Shown here: positions 26,106 to 35,197 of the stretch, piece after piece
How the letters are laid out: every line of letters starts with the position of its first letter
Numbering within the stretch: the first letter of the stretch is position 1
Assembly: GCF_031082405.1 (NCBI RefSeq)
Contig: NZ_JAVHJU010000020.1
Location: forward strand, 124,001-188,000
Direction: 5' to 3'
DNA: 64,000 nt
Source of the DNA: Amycolatopsis sp. A133
GTDB lineage: Bacteria > Actinomycetota > Actinomycetes > Mycobacteriales > Pseudonocardiaceae
The notes under the pieces: model-generated
The model's input: only the letters and a program-made list of their open reading frames with translations
Told to the model about the DNA's origin: nothing
Database searches by the model: none
Position numbers and translations under genes: made by a program

Positions 26106-26977
26106 GCGCGCCGTCGGCCGCGCGAGGCCGGGCGGGCTACGGCTTCGTCGCCGCCTACCTCGTGCTGCTGATCGCGTTCGGCGTCGTCCCGACCGGCTAC
26201 GCGATCTCCTTCGCGGTCACCGACGCGGGTGGTGGCTTCACCGGGTTCACGAACTTCGCCACGGCGGCGCAGGACTTCCGGTTCGCCGCGGCCGTCGGGC
26301 ACGTCGCGCTGTACCTGGTCTTCTGGCTCGCGGCGCTGGTCGTGTTCGTGGTCGGGCTGGCCCTGCTGCTGCACCGCCTCGGCACGCGCGCCACCGGCCG
26401 GGCCCTGCGGTTCCTGTACTACATCCCGGGCGCCCTCGCCGGCGCGGCGAGCGTGCTGGTGTGGCTGTTCATGCTGGACCCGGCGGTCAGCCCGGCCGGG
26501 TTCCTGCTGCGCGGCCTGGGGTTCGACACGTTCGGCCAGGTCGTCGCGCTCGAGCACCTGCCCGTGCTGTTCACGCTGATCGCGTTCTGGACCGGCGCGG
26601 GCGGCTGGATCGTCGTGCTGTACGGGGCGTTGAACACCATTTCCCCCGACATCCTCGAGGCGGCCCGGATCGACGGCGCCGGTGCCTGGCAGACCGCGTG
26701 GCGGATCCAGCTCCCGCTGCTGCGCAAGTGGATCGTCTACATGGTGATCCTGGCCTTCGCCGGTGGCACCCAGCTGTTCGTCGAGCCGCAGCTGCTGTCC
26801 CAGGCCAGCGTCGGCGTGGCCGGCCGGGACTACTCGCTCAACCAGCTGTCCTACGACTTCGCCTTCCAGAACAACGACGTCGGCACCGCGGCCGCCATCT
26901 CGGTCGAGCTGCTGGTCGTCGGCCTGGTCGTGGCGGCCGTGTTCGTGACCCGGTCGAGGTTCTTCGATGCCGATTGA
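26102..26977 (+). CDS. sugar ABC transporter permease, MalF type
   Basis: A 291-residue inner-membrane permease with six helices. The coupling EAA loop reads EAARIDGAGAWQTAWRIQLPLL (near residues 187-208, longer stretch not quoted). It starts inside the binding-protein stop and overlaps the second permease by 11 bp. No ATPase gene is present; this transporter class commonly uses a shared MsiK-like ATPase encoded elsewhere. Confidence 0.9.
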   Translation: MSAPSAARGRAGYGFVAAYLVLLIAFGVVPTGYAISFAVTDAGGGFTGFTNFATAAQDFRFAAAVGHVALYLVFWLAALVVFVVGLALLLHRLGTRATGRALRFLYYIPGALAGAASVLVWLFMLDPAVSPAGFLLRGLGFDTFGQVVALEHLPVLFTLIAFWTGAGGWIVVLYGALNTISPDILEAARIDGAGAWQTAWRIQLPLLRKWIVYMVILAFAGGTQLFVEPQLLSQASVGVAGRDYSLNQLSYDFAFQNNDVGTAAAISVELLVVGLVVAAVFVTRSRFFDAD

Positions 26978-27899
26978 CCTCGAGCGGCCCGCCGCACCGG
27001 CCCGCGCTCCGGCCGCCGCCCCCGCCCGCGCCCGCCGGAGGCGCCGGCTGCCGAACCCGCTGCCCGGCGTCGTGCTCGCGCTGTTCGTGCTGTTCTTCGT
27101 GCTGCCGGTGCTGTGGCTGGTGCTGGCCGCGACGAAGACCGACGACCAGCTCGTGCACGGCCACCCGCTGTCCTTCGGCTCCTGGGAGGCACTGGGCGGC
27201 AACTGGGACGCCCTGCTCGCCTACCAGGGCGGCGCGGTCTTCCGGTGGCTGGGCAACTCGGCGCTCTACGCGTTCTTCGCGCTCGCGATCACGCTGCTCG
27301 TCGCGGTGCCAGCCGGCTACGCGCTGGCCAAGACCGAGTTCCGCGGCCGGCGCTTGCTGCTGGTGACGACCCTGGTCGTCATGCTGATGCCGAACGCCAC
27401 CCTCGTGGTGCCGCTGTTCCTGGAGCTCAACACCGTGCACCTGATCGGCACGATGTGGTCGATCGTCCTGCCGTACGCGTTCTACCCCTTCGGCGTGTAC
27501 CTGGCCTACATCTACTTTTCCACCGCCCTGCCGGAGGAACTGCTCGACGCCGCCCGGCTCGACGGCTGCTCCGAGTTCGGCGTGTTCCGCCGGGTCGCCC
27601 TGCCGCTGGCCACACCGGTGGTCGCGCTGGTCGGGTTCTTCAGCTTCGTGGCCAACTGGACCAACTACTTCCTGCCGTACGTCATGCTGCCCGAAAGCGA
27701 CCGGTTCCCGGTCCAGGTCGGCCTCGGCACCCTGCTGAACGACGTCCCGCAGTTCAACCCGACCGTCGGCGGGCTCGCCGTCCAGCGGCCGGTGCTGGCA
27801 CTGGCCACGCTGCTGGCGATCACCCCGGTGCTGGTCGTCTTCCTGTTCTCCCAACGGTTTCTCGTCACCGGCATGCTCGCCGGCGCCACCAAGAACTGA
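26967..27899 (+). CDS. sugar ABC transporter permease, MalG type
   Basis: A 310-residue permease. A Pro/Ala/Arg-rich cytoplasmic N-terminus of about 30 residues precedes six helices. The EAA loop is DAARLDGCSEFGVFRRVALP. It forms the heterodimeric channel with the gene at 26102. It ends 30 bp before the unassigned enzyme at 27930, which suggests that the imported sugar is that enzyme's substrate. Confidence 0.9.
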   Translation: MPIDLERPAAPARAPAAAPARARRRRRLPNPLPGVVLALFVLFFVLPVLWLVLAATKTDDQLVHGHPLSFGSWEALGGNWDALLAYQGGAVFRWLGNSALYAFFALAITLLVAVPAGYALAKTEFRGRRLLLVTTLVVMLMPNATLVVPLFLELNTVHLIGTMWSIVLPYAFYPFGVYLAYIYFSTALPEELLDAARLDGCSEFGVFRRVALPLATPVVALVGFFSFVANWTNYFLPYVMLPESDRFPVQVGLGTLLNDVPQFNPTVGGLAVQRPVLALATLLAITPVLVVFLFSQRFLVTGMLAGATKN

Positions 27900-27929
27900 T
27901 CCGCCCACGCGAACGGGAGGACGCCAGGG

Positions 27930-29843
27930 ATGGACCCCGTGCTCACGGCCTCGGTGCCGCTGCTCGAACCGCCGGGCTGGGCGCTGGCCCAGCGCGGCCT
28001 GTTCGCCCTGCTCGACCGCGCCTGGCGCGCGTTCGAGGCCGGCTTCACCGGCCCGGACGGCCGGCTCGCCTACCGCGGACGGCTCTCCACCCGCGACGGG
28101 GTCGACGACTTCTACGAGACCTTCTTCAACTGGCCGCAGCTCTACCTGCTCGGCGGGGCCGACGACCTGCTCCCGGCGGCCGAGCGGCACTGGGAAGGCG
28201 TCACCCGCCAGCTGACCGAGCTGGGGATGCTGCACGAGGAGTACGAGCGCGGGTACGACTGGTTCCACCAGGGCGAAAGCCTGCTGCTGTTCTACTTCCT
28301 GTGCCTGGCCGCGCCCGGCCGCTGGACCGGGCGGGCGCGGCGGTTCGCCGACCTCTACGTCGACCCCGCGCACGGCAACTACGACCCGGTGCACCGGATC
28401 ATCCGCCGTCCGCACAACGGCAGCGACCCCGGCCGGGAAGGCCTGTTCGACGGCCGGTCCTACCCGTGGCTGCCCGAAGAGGCCCGGATGTACGGCTTCC
28501 CGCTGGACTGGGTCCTGCCGCCCGGTGCCGGGGAGCCCCCGCGCGAGCGCGATCCCCGGCTGGGCGAGCAGCTGCGCCGCCGGGTGGGCGTCGGCGACAC
28601 CGCGGTCAACCTGGCCACCACCGGGCTGGTGCTCAACGCGCTGATGCTGACCGGCGAGCCGCGGTACCGGGACTGGATCGCCGAGTACGCCGGCGCCTGG
28701 TGCGCCCGCGCGGCCGCCAACGGCGGGATCGTGCCGGACAACGTCGCCCCGGACGGCACGGTCGGCGGGCTGCTGGAGGGCCGCTGGTACGGCGGGCACT
28801 ACGGCTGGTCCTGGCCGCACGGCTGGTACAGCGTCGGGCAGGCCGCCACCGTCGCCGCGCTCGCCGCGGTGGCGGCCACCGGCGACGAGTCCTTCCTCGA
28901 CCTGGTCCGCCCGGCCCTGGACGAGATCATCGCCCAGGGCAAGGTGATGACCTTCGCCGAAGCGGATTCGAGCCTGCAGTCCCGCTGGAGGGCCCAGCTC
29001 GGCACCGACGTCCGCGCGCCGACGCTGCACGTCCCCTTCCGGTACTCCGACCGCGGCTGGTTCGACCACAACCCCATGCTGATGGCCGTGCCCACCGCGT
29101 TGTGGCACCACTCGGCCGCCCCGGCCGACCGGGAGCGGATCGAACGGCTGCGCGCGGCCAGCGGGTACGACTGGCGCACCGTGCGGCCGTTCCGCAGCAA
29201 GGAGGAAGGCGGCCACGAGGAACCCTGGCTCGCCTTCCTCGCCGGGGACGACCCCGGTTACCCGGAGCGCATCCTGGCCGCGGCGCAGGCCCAGGTCCGC
29301 CACCGCCTGGCGCGCATGGAACGCCACCGCGGCGAGGACGTCGCCGAGGCCGACATCCACCTGTGGCAGCAGGCCAACCCCGTCGTCACCGAGGCGCTGG
29401 TCCAGCTGACCTGGGGCGGCCCGCAGGTCCTCTACAACGGCGGCCTGCAGCAGGCCCGCGTGCGCTACTACGACGCCGTCGCCGCCCGGCCCGGCCTGCC
29501 GCCGTCGGTGGCCGCGCTCGTCTCCCGCATCGAGCCCGAAGCGACGGTGGTCGACCTGGTCAACCTGGCCCCCTCGACCGATTGCGAGGTGATCGTGCAG
29601 GCCGGCGCGTTCGCCGAGCACAGCATCCGCACCGCCCGCCACACCGCCTGCGACGACCCGTCGTGGATCGGCGGGCTCTACGACTACGGCCACACCGAAC
29701 CCCGGATCACCTCGGCCACGACCCGCGTCGACGGGCCGTGGCTGACCGTGCGGCTGCCGCGCTCCACCACCGTCCGGCTCACCTTGGAGCTCGGCCTGCG
29801 CACCCGGCCGCCGTCCTACCGCACCCCCTTCGACGCACCGTAA
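27930..29843 (+). CDS. unassigned cytoplasmic glycan enzyme, probable alpha-toroid
   Basis: A 637-residue protein without a signal peptide, preceded by GGGAGG. The helix-rich body has conserved-looking aromatic/acidic segments: FYETFFNWPQLYLLGG, ERGYDWFHQGES, WYGGHYGWSWPHGWYSVGQAA, WFDHNPMLMAVPTALWHH. This pattern fits (alpha/alpha)6 or /7 toroid glycosidases, lyases or epimerases, and a beta-sandwich-like tail follows (about 545-637). I cannot name a family. Its place directly after the importer indicates intracellular processing of the imported oligosaccharide. Confidence 0.6.
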   Translation: MDPVLTASVPLLEPPGWALAQRGLFALLDRAWRAFEAGFTGPDGRLAYRGRLSTRDGVDDFYETFFNWPQLYLLGGADDLLPAAERHWEGVTRQLTELGMLHEEYERGYDWFHQGESLLLFYFLCLAAPGRWTGRARRFADLYVDPAHGNYDPVHRIIRRPHNGSDPGREGLFDGRSYPWLPEEARMYGFPLDWVLPPGAGEPPRERDPRLGEQLRRRVGVGDTAVNLATTGLVLNALMLTGEPRYRDWIAEYAGAWCARAAANGGIVPDNVAPDGTVGGLLEGRWYGGHYGWSWPHGWYSVGQAATVAALAAVAATGDESFLDLVRPALDEIIAQGKVMTFAEADSSLQSRWRAQLGTDVRAPTLHVPFRYSDRGWFDHNPMLMAVPTALWHHSAAPADRERIERLRAASGYDWRTVRPFRSKEEGGHEEPWLAFLAGDDPGYPERILAAAQAQVRHRLARMERHRGEDVAEADIHLWQQANPVVTEALVQLTWGGPQVLYNGGLQQARVRYYDAVAARPGLPPSVAALVSRIEPEATVVDLVNLAPSTDCEVIVQAGAFAEHSIRTARHTACDDPSWIGGLYDYGHTEPRITSATTRVDGPWLTVRLPRSTTVRLTLELGLRTRPPSYRTPFDAP

Positions 29844-29869
29844 CCCGTCCCCCGGAGAGGTCCCCGCCC

Positions 29870-32230
29870 ATGCCGTCGCGCACCGCCGCCGCGCTCGCCA
29901 CCGCCCTGGTGCTGACCGCACTGGCCACCCCACCCGCCCACGCCGCGACCGTCACCATCGCCGTCGCCCCGAACGGCGACGACACCAACCCCGGCACCCC
30001 CGACCGGCCGGTCGCCACGCCGGCGAAGGCCCAGCAGCTGGCCCGCGACCGGTCGGCGGCCGACGACGTCGTCGTGCAGCTCGCCGGCGGCACCTACCGG
30101 CTGCCGGCCCCGCTGCGGTTCACCAGCGCCGACTCCGGGCAGAACGGTCACACCGTCACCTGGCAGGCCGCGCCCGGCCAGACGCCGGTGCTCTCCGGCG
30201 GCACCCCGGTCACCGGCTGGTCGGTGCAGGACGCCGGGCAGAACATCTGGGTCGCGTCCGTGCCGCCGGGCGCCGACTCCCGGCAGCTGTTCGTCGACGG
30301 CGCGCTCGCCCCGCGCGCGGGGATCCCGATCTCCCGCAGCGACGTGCAGATCACCACGACCGGGATGACCATCACGAACCCCGCGCTGAACTACCTCGCG
30401 ACGCTGCCGCAGCAGAACCGGATCGAGGTGGAGAGCCAGAACTCGTTCACCGACCGCTACTCCCCCGTCGACCGCATCAGCGGCACCTCGATCGTCATGC
30501 AGCAGCCGGCGTGGAACAACAACAACTGGGGTTACGACACCCTCGCGAAGCCCTTCGGCGGCGGTCAGCTGTTCCTCGAGAACTCCTACTCCTTCCTCAA
30601 GAACACCGGCCAGTGGTACCTGGACCCGCAGGCCGGGAAGCTCTACTACAAGGCGCCCGGCGGCTGGGTCCCCGGCAGCCACGCCGTCGAGCTCCCGCGG
30701 CTGACATCGCTGCTGCAGATCGGCGGCACCTACGACAACCCGGTGCGCGGCATCGCCTTCAAGGGCCTGAACTTCGAGCACACCACCTGGCTCACGCCCA
30801 GCACGTCGGTCGGCTACGCGAACCAGCAGACCGGCACGTTCCTCCCGGCCGCGGCCCCGATGCCGGGCGACTTCCTCACCTCCTGTCAGTCGGGCTGCCG
30901 CCAGTTCGAGGGCGCCCGCAACAGCTGGGCCCAGGCGCCCGCCGCCGTCCAGGTCTCGGCGGCCACCGGGATCACCTTCAGCGGCAACACCTTCACCCGC
31001 CTCGGCCAGGTGGCCCTCGGCATCGGCAACGACGCGAACGCCCACGCCTCCGGCATCGGGCTCGGGGCGTCGTCGATCACCGTGGACCACAACACGTTCA
31101 CCGAGGTCTCGGGCGGCGGCATCGTCGTCGGCGGGGTGCGGCCCGACGCGCACCACCCGTCCGCCGCCGCGATGACGAACAAGGACGTCACCCTCTCCTA
31201 CAACACGGTCAACCGGGTGGCCCTGGACTACCGGGAGATGGCCGGCATCCTGTCGACGTACGCGACGCACACCGTCATCACCCACAACGACGTCTCCGAC
31301 CTCACCTACGACGGCATCGACGTCGGCTGGGGCTGGGGCGCCAACGACCAGGGCGGCAGCCAGGACTACCGCAACCGCGGCCTGTACGACTACCAGCCCG
31401 TCTACACCACGCCGACGACGCTGCGGGACACGGTCGTCAGCTACAACCGGGTGCACGGCACGAAGAAGCTGATGCACGACGGCGGCAGCATCTACAACCT
31501 CTCGGCCAACCCCGGCAGCTCCATCGACCACAACCACATCTTCGACAACAACCGCACGGTCGGCCTGTACCTGGACGAGGGCTCCCGGTACGTGTCCCTG
31601 TCGGCCAACGTGATCCAGGACTCCGGGGTCTGGGCGTTCACCAACGCCAGCGGGTCGAACAACACCAACGACAGCACCTTCGCCGGCAACTGGTACAACG
31701 GCGGCGCGACCCAGGTGGCCACCGGGCCGCCGCACAACAACGTCCTGAGCGGGAACGTCCAGGTCAGCGGCACGAACTGGCCATCGGGCGCCCAGCAGGT
31801 CATCGCCGCCGCGGGCACCGGCGGGAGCACGCCGGCCGCGGGCCCGGTGCGGGCCGCCGGTGCGGGCAAGTGCCTCGACGTCTCCGGTGCCGCCACCACG
31901 CCCGGCGCGTCGGTGCAGATCTGGGACTGCCACGGCGGCACCAACCAGTCCTGGAGCCGCACGGCCGCGGGTGAGCTGACCGTCTACAGCGGCGACAGCA
32001 CCCGGTGCCTCGACGCCTCCGGCCAGGGCACCACGCCGGGCACCAAGGTCGTCACCTGGACCTGCAACGGCGGGGCCAACCAGCGGTGGCAGGTCACCGC
32101 GAACGGCACCATCACCGGTGTCCAATCCGGACTCTGCCTGGACGTGACCGGCAGCGCCACGGCGAACGGCACCCTCGTCCGCCTGTGGACCTGCACCGGC
32201 CAGGACAACCAGAAGTGGACGCTCGGCTGA
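29870..32230 (+). CDS. secreted right-handed beta-helix enzyme (GH141/GH120-like) with ricin-type domain
   Basis: A 786-residue protein. I chose ATG 29870 (GGAGAGG before it); the frame is open far upstream but overlaps other genes. The signal peptide ends near AHAATV. NGDDTNPGTPDRPVATPAKA and LAGGTYRLPAPLRF open a right-handed parallel beta-helix (about 30-650) with repeated short N-x-(I/V/F) rungs. Conserved acidic segments are EMAGI, YDGIDVGWGWG, KLMHDGGSIYN and GLYLDEGS. Residues about 660-786 are a ricin-B/CBM13 domain (GKCLDVSGA, NQSW, NQKW). Beta-helix enzymes of this look act on xylan, fucosides or pectin. The substrate is not proven. Confidence 0.75.
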   Translation: MPSRTAAALATALVLTALATPPAHAATVTIAVAPNGDDTNPGTPDRPVATPAKAQQLARDRSAADDVVVQLAGGTYRLPAPLRFTSADSGQNGHTVTWQAAPGQTPVLSGGTPVTGWSVQDAGQNIWVASVPPGADSRQLFVDGALAPRAGIPISRSDVQITTTGMTITNPALNYLATLPQQNRIEVESQNSFTDRYSPVDRISGTSIVMQQPAWNNNNWGYDTLAKPFGGGQLFLENSYSFLKNTGQWYLDPQAGKLYYKAPGGWVPGSHAVELPRLTSLLQIGGTYDNPVRGIAFKGLNFEHTTWLTPSTSVGYANQQTGTFLPAAAPMPGDFLTSCQSGCRQFEGARNSWAQAPAAVQVSAATGITFSGNTFTRLGQVALGIGNDANAHASGIGLGASSITVDHNTFTEVSGGGIVVGGVRPDAHHPSAAAMTNKDVTLSYNTVNRVALDYREMAGILSTYATHTVITHNDVSDLTYDGIDVGWGWGANDQGGSQDYRNRGLYDYQPVYTTPTTLRDTVVSYNRVHGTKKLMHDGGSIYNLSANPGSSIDHNHIFDNNRTVGLYLDEGSRYVSLSANVIQDSGVWAFTNASGSNNTNDSTFAGNWYNGGATQVATGPPHNNVLSGNVQVSGTNWPSGAQQVIAAAGTGGSTPAAGPVRAAGAGKCLDVSGAATTPGASVQIWDCHGGTNQSWSRTAAGELTVYSGDSTRCLDASGQGTTPGTKVVTWTCNGGANQRWQVTANGTITGVQSGLCLDVTGSATANGTLVRLWTCTGQDNQKWTLG

Positions 32231-32307
32231 GAGGAGCCCGGCATGTCCCCGTCCGCAGCCGGGCGCGCTCGAGCCTGCCCGGCATCGGCAGCTACCGCCG
32301 TACGTGG

Positions 32308-32318
32308 TGAAACTTACC
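32308..32318. promoter_or_regulatory. TGAAACTTACC element upstream of GH12
   Basis: The same 11 bases occur at 35035-35045 upstream of the xylan operon. It is in the 295-bp gap 32231-32525, which otherwise holds the CebR-type box and no supported gene. Confidence 0.45.
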
Positions 32319-32482
32319 TTCGCCGGGCCGGTTCCCACGCCCGGCTCCGGTCCCCCGCCCGCCGGGCCACCGGCACCGCGCTCGACGGCATGGGCAGCAC
32401 CGCCGCCGGCAGAAACGGGAAAAAGATCACGGTCACACCCTTTCCTTGGCGAATTCCTTGTGGTTTCATCAAAACATCCGGC

Positions 32483-32496
32483 TGAGAGCGCTCCCA
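32483..32496. promoter_or_regulatory. CebR/CelR-type box upstream of GH12 endoglucanase
   Basis: TGAGAGCGCTCCCA matches the actinobacterial cellulose-utilisation operator TGGGAGCGCTCCCA at 13 of 14 positions. It lies 29 bp before the ATG at 32526. In Streptomyces and Thermobifida this site is bound by the LacI-family repressor CebR/CelR and released by cellobiose. No cebR gene is in the window. Confidence 0.8.
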
Positions 32497-32525
32497 GAAA
32501 CGCCACAACGACGTGGAGGAGACAG

Positions 32526-33272
32526 ATGAAACTGAGGCATGCCCTGTCCGCCGCGCTGCTCGCCGCGGCGGGGCTCGCGGCACCGGTCGCCGTCGCGCCG
32601 GCCGCGCACGCGGACACGCTGATCTGCGACCAGTACGGATCGACCACCATCGGCGGCCGGTACGTGGTCATGAACAACCGCTGGGGCAGCAGCGCGCAGC
32701 AGTGCATCAACGTCACGGGCAGCGGGTTCCGGATCCAGACCCAGCAGGGCTCCACCAGCGGCGGAGCCCCGTTGTCCTACCCGGCGATCTACATCGGGTG
32801 CCACTACGCGAACTGCTCCCCCGGCACCAACCTGCCGCGGCAGCTGAGCCGGATCGGCAGCGCGCCGTCGTCGATTTCCTACAGCTACGCGGGCGGGGTC
32901 TTCGACGCCGCCTACGACATCTGGCTGGACCCGACGCCGAAGACCAACGGGGTCAACCAGATGGAAATCATGATCTGGTTCAACCACACCGGGAACGTGC
33001 AGCCGGTGGGCGGCCGGGTCGGCACCACCAGCGTCGGCGGCCGGAGCTGGGAAGTGTGGCAGGGCAACAACGGCGGCAACGACGTGGTGTCCTACGTGGC
33101 CCCGTCCGCCATCTCGGGCTGGTCGTTCAACGTGATGGACTTCGTCAACGACGTCGACAACCGCACCCGCGTCGACCGGTCCTGGTACCTCACCAGCATC
33201 CAGGCCGGGTTCGAGCCGTGGAGCGGCGGCGTCGGCCTCGCGGTCAACTCGTTCTCCGCGAGCGTCAACTAG
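32526..33272 (+). CDS. secreted GH12 endo-beta-1,4-glucanase
   Basis: A 248-residue protein with signal peptide (about 1-29, AHADTLIC) and a compact GH12 beta-jelly-roll. CDQYGSTTIGGRYVVMNNRWG is the family start (split across the first strands), NQMEIMIWFNHTG holds the nucleophile Glu (near residue 147), and GFEPWSGG near residue 230 holds the acid/base Glu. GH12 enzymes cleave cellulose and mixed-linkage or xyloglucan chains. There is no binding module, so it is a small diffusible enzyme. GGAGGA precedes the ATG. Confidence 0.92.
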   Translation: MKLRHALSAALLAAAGLAAPVAVAPAAHADTLICDQYGSTTIGGRYVVMNNRWGSSAQQCINVTGSGFRIQTQQGSTSGGAPLSYPAIYIGCHYANCSPGTNLPRQLSRIGSAPSSISYSYAGGVFDAAYDIWLDPTPKTNGVNQMEIMIWFNHTGNVQPVGGRVGTTSVGGRSWEVWQGNNGGNDVVSYVAPSAISGWSFNVMDFVNDVDNRTRVDRSWYLTSIQAGFEPWSGGVGLAVNSFSASVN

Positions 33273-33280
33273 CCCCCCGG

Positions 33281-33311
33281 CCGGCCGGACGTCGCGCAGA
33301 CGTCCGGCCGG
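33281..33311. terminator. perfect 13-bp stem terminator after GH12
   Basis: 33281-33293 and 33299-33311 are exact reverse complements around GCGCA, 9 bp beyond the GH12 stop. This separates GH12 from the alpha-galactosidase transcript. Confidence 0.8.
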
Positions 33312-33327
33312 TACAACCGGTCCGAAG

Positions 33328-33341
33328 TGTTAGCGCTAACA
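33328..33341. promoter_or_regulatory. perfect LacI-type palindrome upstream of GH27
   Basis: TGTTAGCGCTAACA is a perfect 14-bp palindrome with central CG, 21 bp before the ATG at 33363. It differs from the CebR box and the GAACCGGTTC boxes, so it implies another LacI-family repressor. Confidence 0.75.
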
Positions 33342-33362
33342 GAACTGCGGAAAGAGGCTCCG

Positions 33363-34991
33363 ATGCCCGCTCCAACCCGTTCCCGGGTCCTGCACCTGTT
33401 CGCCGCGACGGCGGCCGCGCTGTCGGTGGCGGTCGCGACGCCGGCCGCGGTGGCGGCCGCGCCGGGGTCCCCGGCGCTCACCCCGCCCCTGGGGTGGAAC
33501 AGCTGGAACAGCTTCGGCTGCGGTGTCAGCGAAACCACCGTCCGCCAGGCCGCCGACGCGATGGTCTCCTCCGGGATGCGCGACGCGGGCTACCAGTACG
33601 TGGTGGTGGACGACTGCTGGTTCGACCCGCAACGCGACGGCCAGGGCAACCTGCGCGCCAACGCCTCGAAGTTCCCCGCCGGCATGAAGGCCCTCGGGGA
33701 CTACATCCACGCCCGCGGCCTGAAGTTCGGCATCTACCAGGTCCCCACCGACCGCACCTGCGCCCAGCGCACCGGCACCTACCCCGGGTCCACCGGCAGC
33801 CAGGGCCACGAAACCCAGGACGCCCGCACCTTCGCCGACTGGGGCGTGGACTACCTCAAGTACGACTGGTGCTCCCCCGCCGGCACCCGCGACGAACAGG
33901 TCGCCCGCTTCGGTCTCATGCGCGACGCCCTGCGCGCGACCGGCCGCCCGATCGTCTACAGCATCAACCCCAACAGCTACCACGCCATCACCGGCGACAA
34001 GTACGACTGGGGCCAGGTCGCCGACCTCTGGCGCACCACCGAAGACCTGCTCGACATCTGGCAGAACGGCAACACCAACAGTTATCCCATGGGCGTCGGC
34101 AACGTCCTGGACGTCACGGCCCCGCTCGCCGCCCAGGCCGGCCCCGGCCACTGGAACGACCCGGACATGCTCGTCGTCGGCCGCCCCGGCCTGACCCTCA
34201 CCGAATCCCGCGCCCACTTCGCCCTGTGGGCCCTGATGGCCGCCCCCCTGATGGCGGGCAACGACATCCGCACGATGTCCGCCGACGTCAGCGCCATCCT
34301 CCGCAACCCCCGCCTGATCGCCGTCGACCAGGACCGCCTCGGTGCCGGCGGACGCCGCGTCCGCGACGACGGCAACGTCGAGGTCTTCGCCAAACCCCTC
34401 GCCGACGGGTCCGTCGCCGTCGGGCTGCTCAACCGCGGCAGCGCCACCACCACCGTCAGCACCACCGCCGCCCAGATCGGGCTGTCCGGTACTTCGTTCA
34501 CCCTGACCGACCTCTGGACCGGCGGCACCTCGGCGAGCGCCGGCGCCATCAGCGCGAGCGTGCCGGCCCACGGCGTCGCCGCCTACCGCGTCACCGGCGG
34601 TTCCCCGCTGGCCGCCACGACTTCACGGTTGCGCGACGCCGGCTCGGGCCGCTGCCTCGACGTCGACAACGCCTCCACCGCCTCCGGTGCGGGCACGCTG
34701 ATCTGGGACTGCCAGACCGCCGCCAACCAGCTGTGGACCACCTGGGAGAACGGCGAAATCCGCGTCTTCGGCGACAAGTGCCTCGACGGGACCACCAGCG
34801 GCGCCCGCGTGTTCAGCCGGTCCTGCACCGGCCAGGCCAACCAGAAGTGGACCCTCGGCCAGGACGGCAGCGTCCGCAACGTCCAGTCGGGACTGTGCCT
34901 CGACGTCGAACGCGCCGCCACCGCCAACGGCAGCCACGCCATCCTCTGGACCTGCAACGGCCAGGCGAACCAGAAGTGGGCCCGCGCCTGA
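33363..34991 (+). CDS. secreted GH27 alpha-galactosidase with ricin-type domain
   Basis: A 542-residue protein: signal peptide (about 1-36), GH27 barrel (about 38-320), antiparallel beta domain (to about 415) and C-terminal ricin-B/CBM13 repeats (from about 420; GRCLDVDN, GLCLDVER, NQKW). Catalytic motifs are PPLGWNSWNSFGC at the start, YLKYDWC with the nucleophile Asp (near residue 165) and WNDPDMLVVG with the acid/base Asp (near 267). It removes alpha-galactose from galactomannan or raffinose sugars. It is probably monocistronic under its own operator. Confidence 0.93.
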   Translation: MPAPTRSRVLHLFAATAAALSVAVATPAAVAAAPGSPALTPPLGWNSWNSFGCGVSETTVRQAADAMVSSGMRDAGYQYVVVDDCWFDPQRDGQGNLRANASKFPAGMKALGDYIHARGLKFGIYQVPTDRTCAQRTGTYPGSTGSQGHETQDARTFADWGVDYLKYDWCSPAGTRDEQVARFGLMRDALRATGRPIVYSINPNSYHAITGDKYDWGQVADLWRTTEDLLDIWQNGNTNSYPMGVGNVLDVTAPLAAQAGPGHWNDPDMLVVGRPGLTLTESRAHFALWALMAAPLMAGNDIRTMSADVSAILRNPRLIAVDQDRLGAGGRRVRDDGNVEVFAKPLADGSVAVGLLNRGSATTTVSTTAAQIGLSGTSFTLTDLWTGGTSASAGAISASVPAHGVAAYRVTGGSPLAATTSRLRDAGSGRCLDVDNASTASGAGTLIWDCQTAANQLWTTWENGEIRVFGDKCLDGTTSGARVFSRSCTGQANQKWTLGQDGSVRNVQSGLCLDVERAATANGSHAILWTCNGQANQKWARA

Positions 34992-35004
34992 CCGCGGCCG
35001 GTTC

Positions 35005-35045
35005 CGAAACTTTCAGCGCAAAAGGCGGCAGGAATGAAACTTACC
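35005..35045. promoter_or_regulatory. paired GAAACTT elements upstream of the xylan operon
   Basis: CGAAACTTTC starts at 35005 and TGAAACTTACC at 35035; the repeats are 30 bp apart, about three helical turns. The first matches the CGAAA-N-TTTC(G) element described upstream of Streptomyces xylanase genes. The 206-bp gap 34992-35197 holds no gene. Confidence 0.55.
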
Positions 35046-35197
35046 CGGATTTCGTGGTCACCGGCACCGGGGCGCGGATACGCTGTTCGACCGAGCGGAA
35101 TTCACCGCTCCCCGCGGGCCGGCCGGCATTTCCGCCGCCCGGGGCGAACCCGGACCGGAATCGCGTACCCGCCCTCCGGTGCACAAAGGACTTTCCG

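Noticed and set aside
27113..29869. Very long open frame extending the beta-helix gene upstream to 1,705 codons
   Set aside because: The extension is Arg/Pro/Ala-rich, has no domain logic and overlaps the permease and the 637-residue enzyme. A signal peptide and ribosome site mark the real start at 29870.
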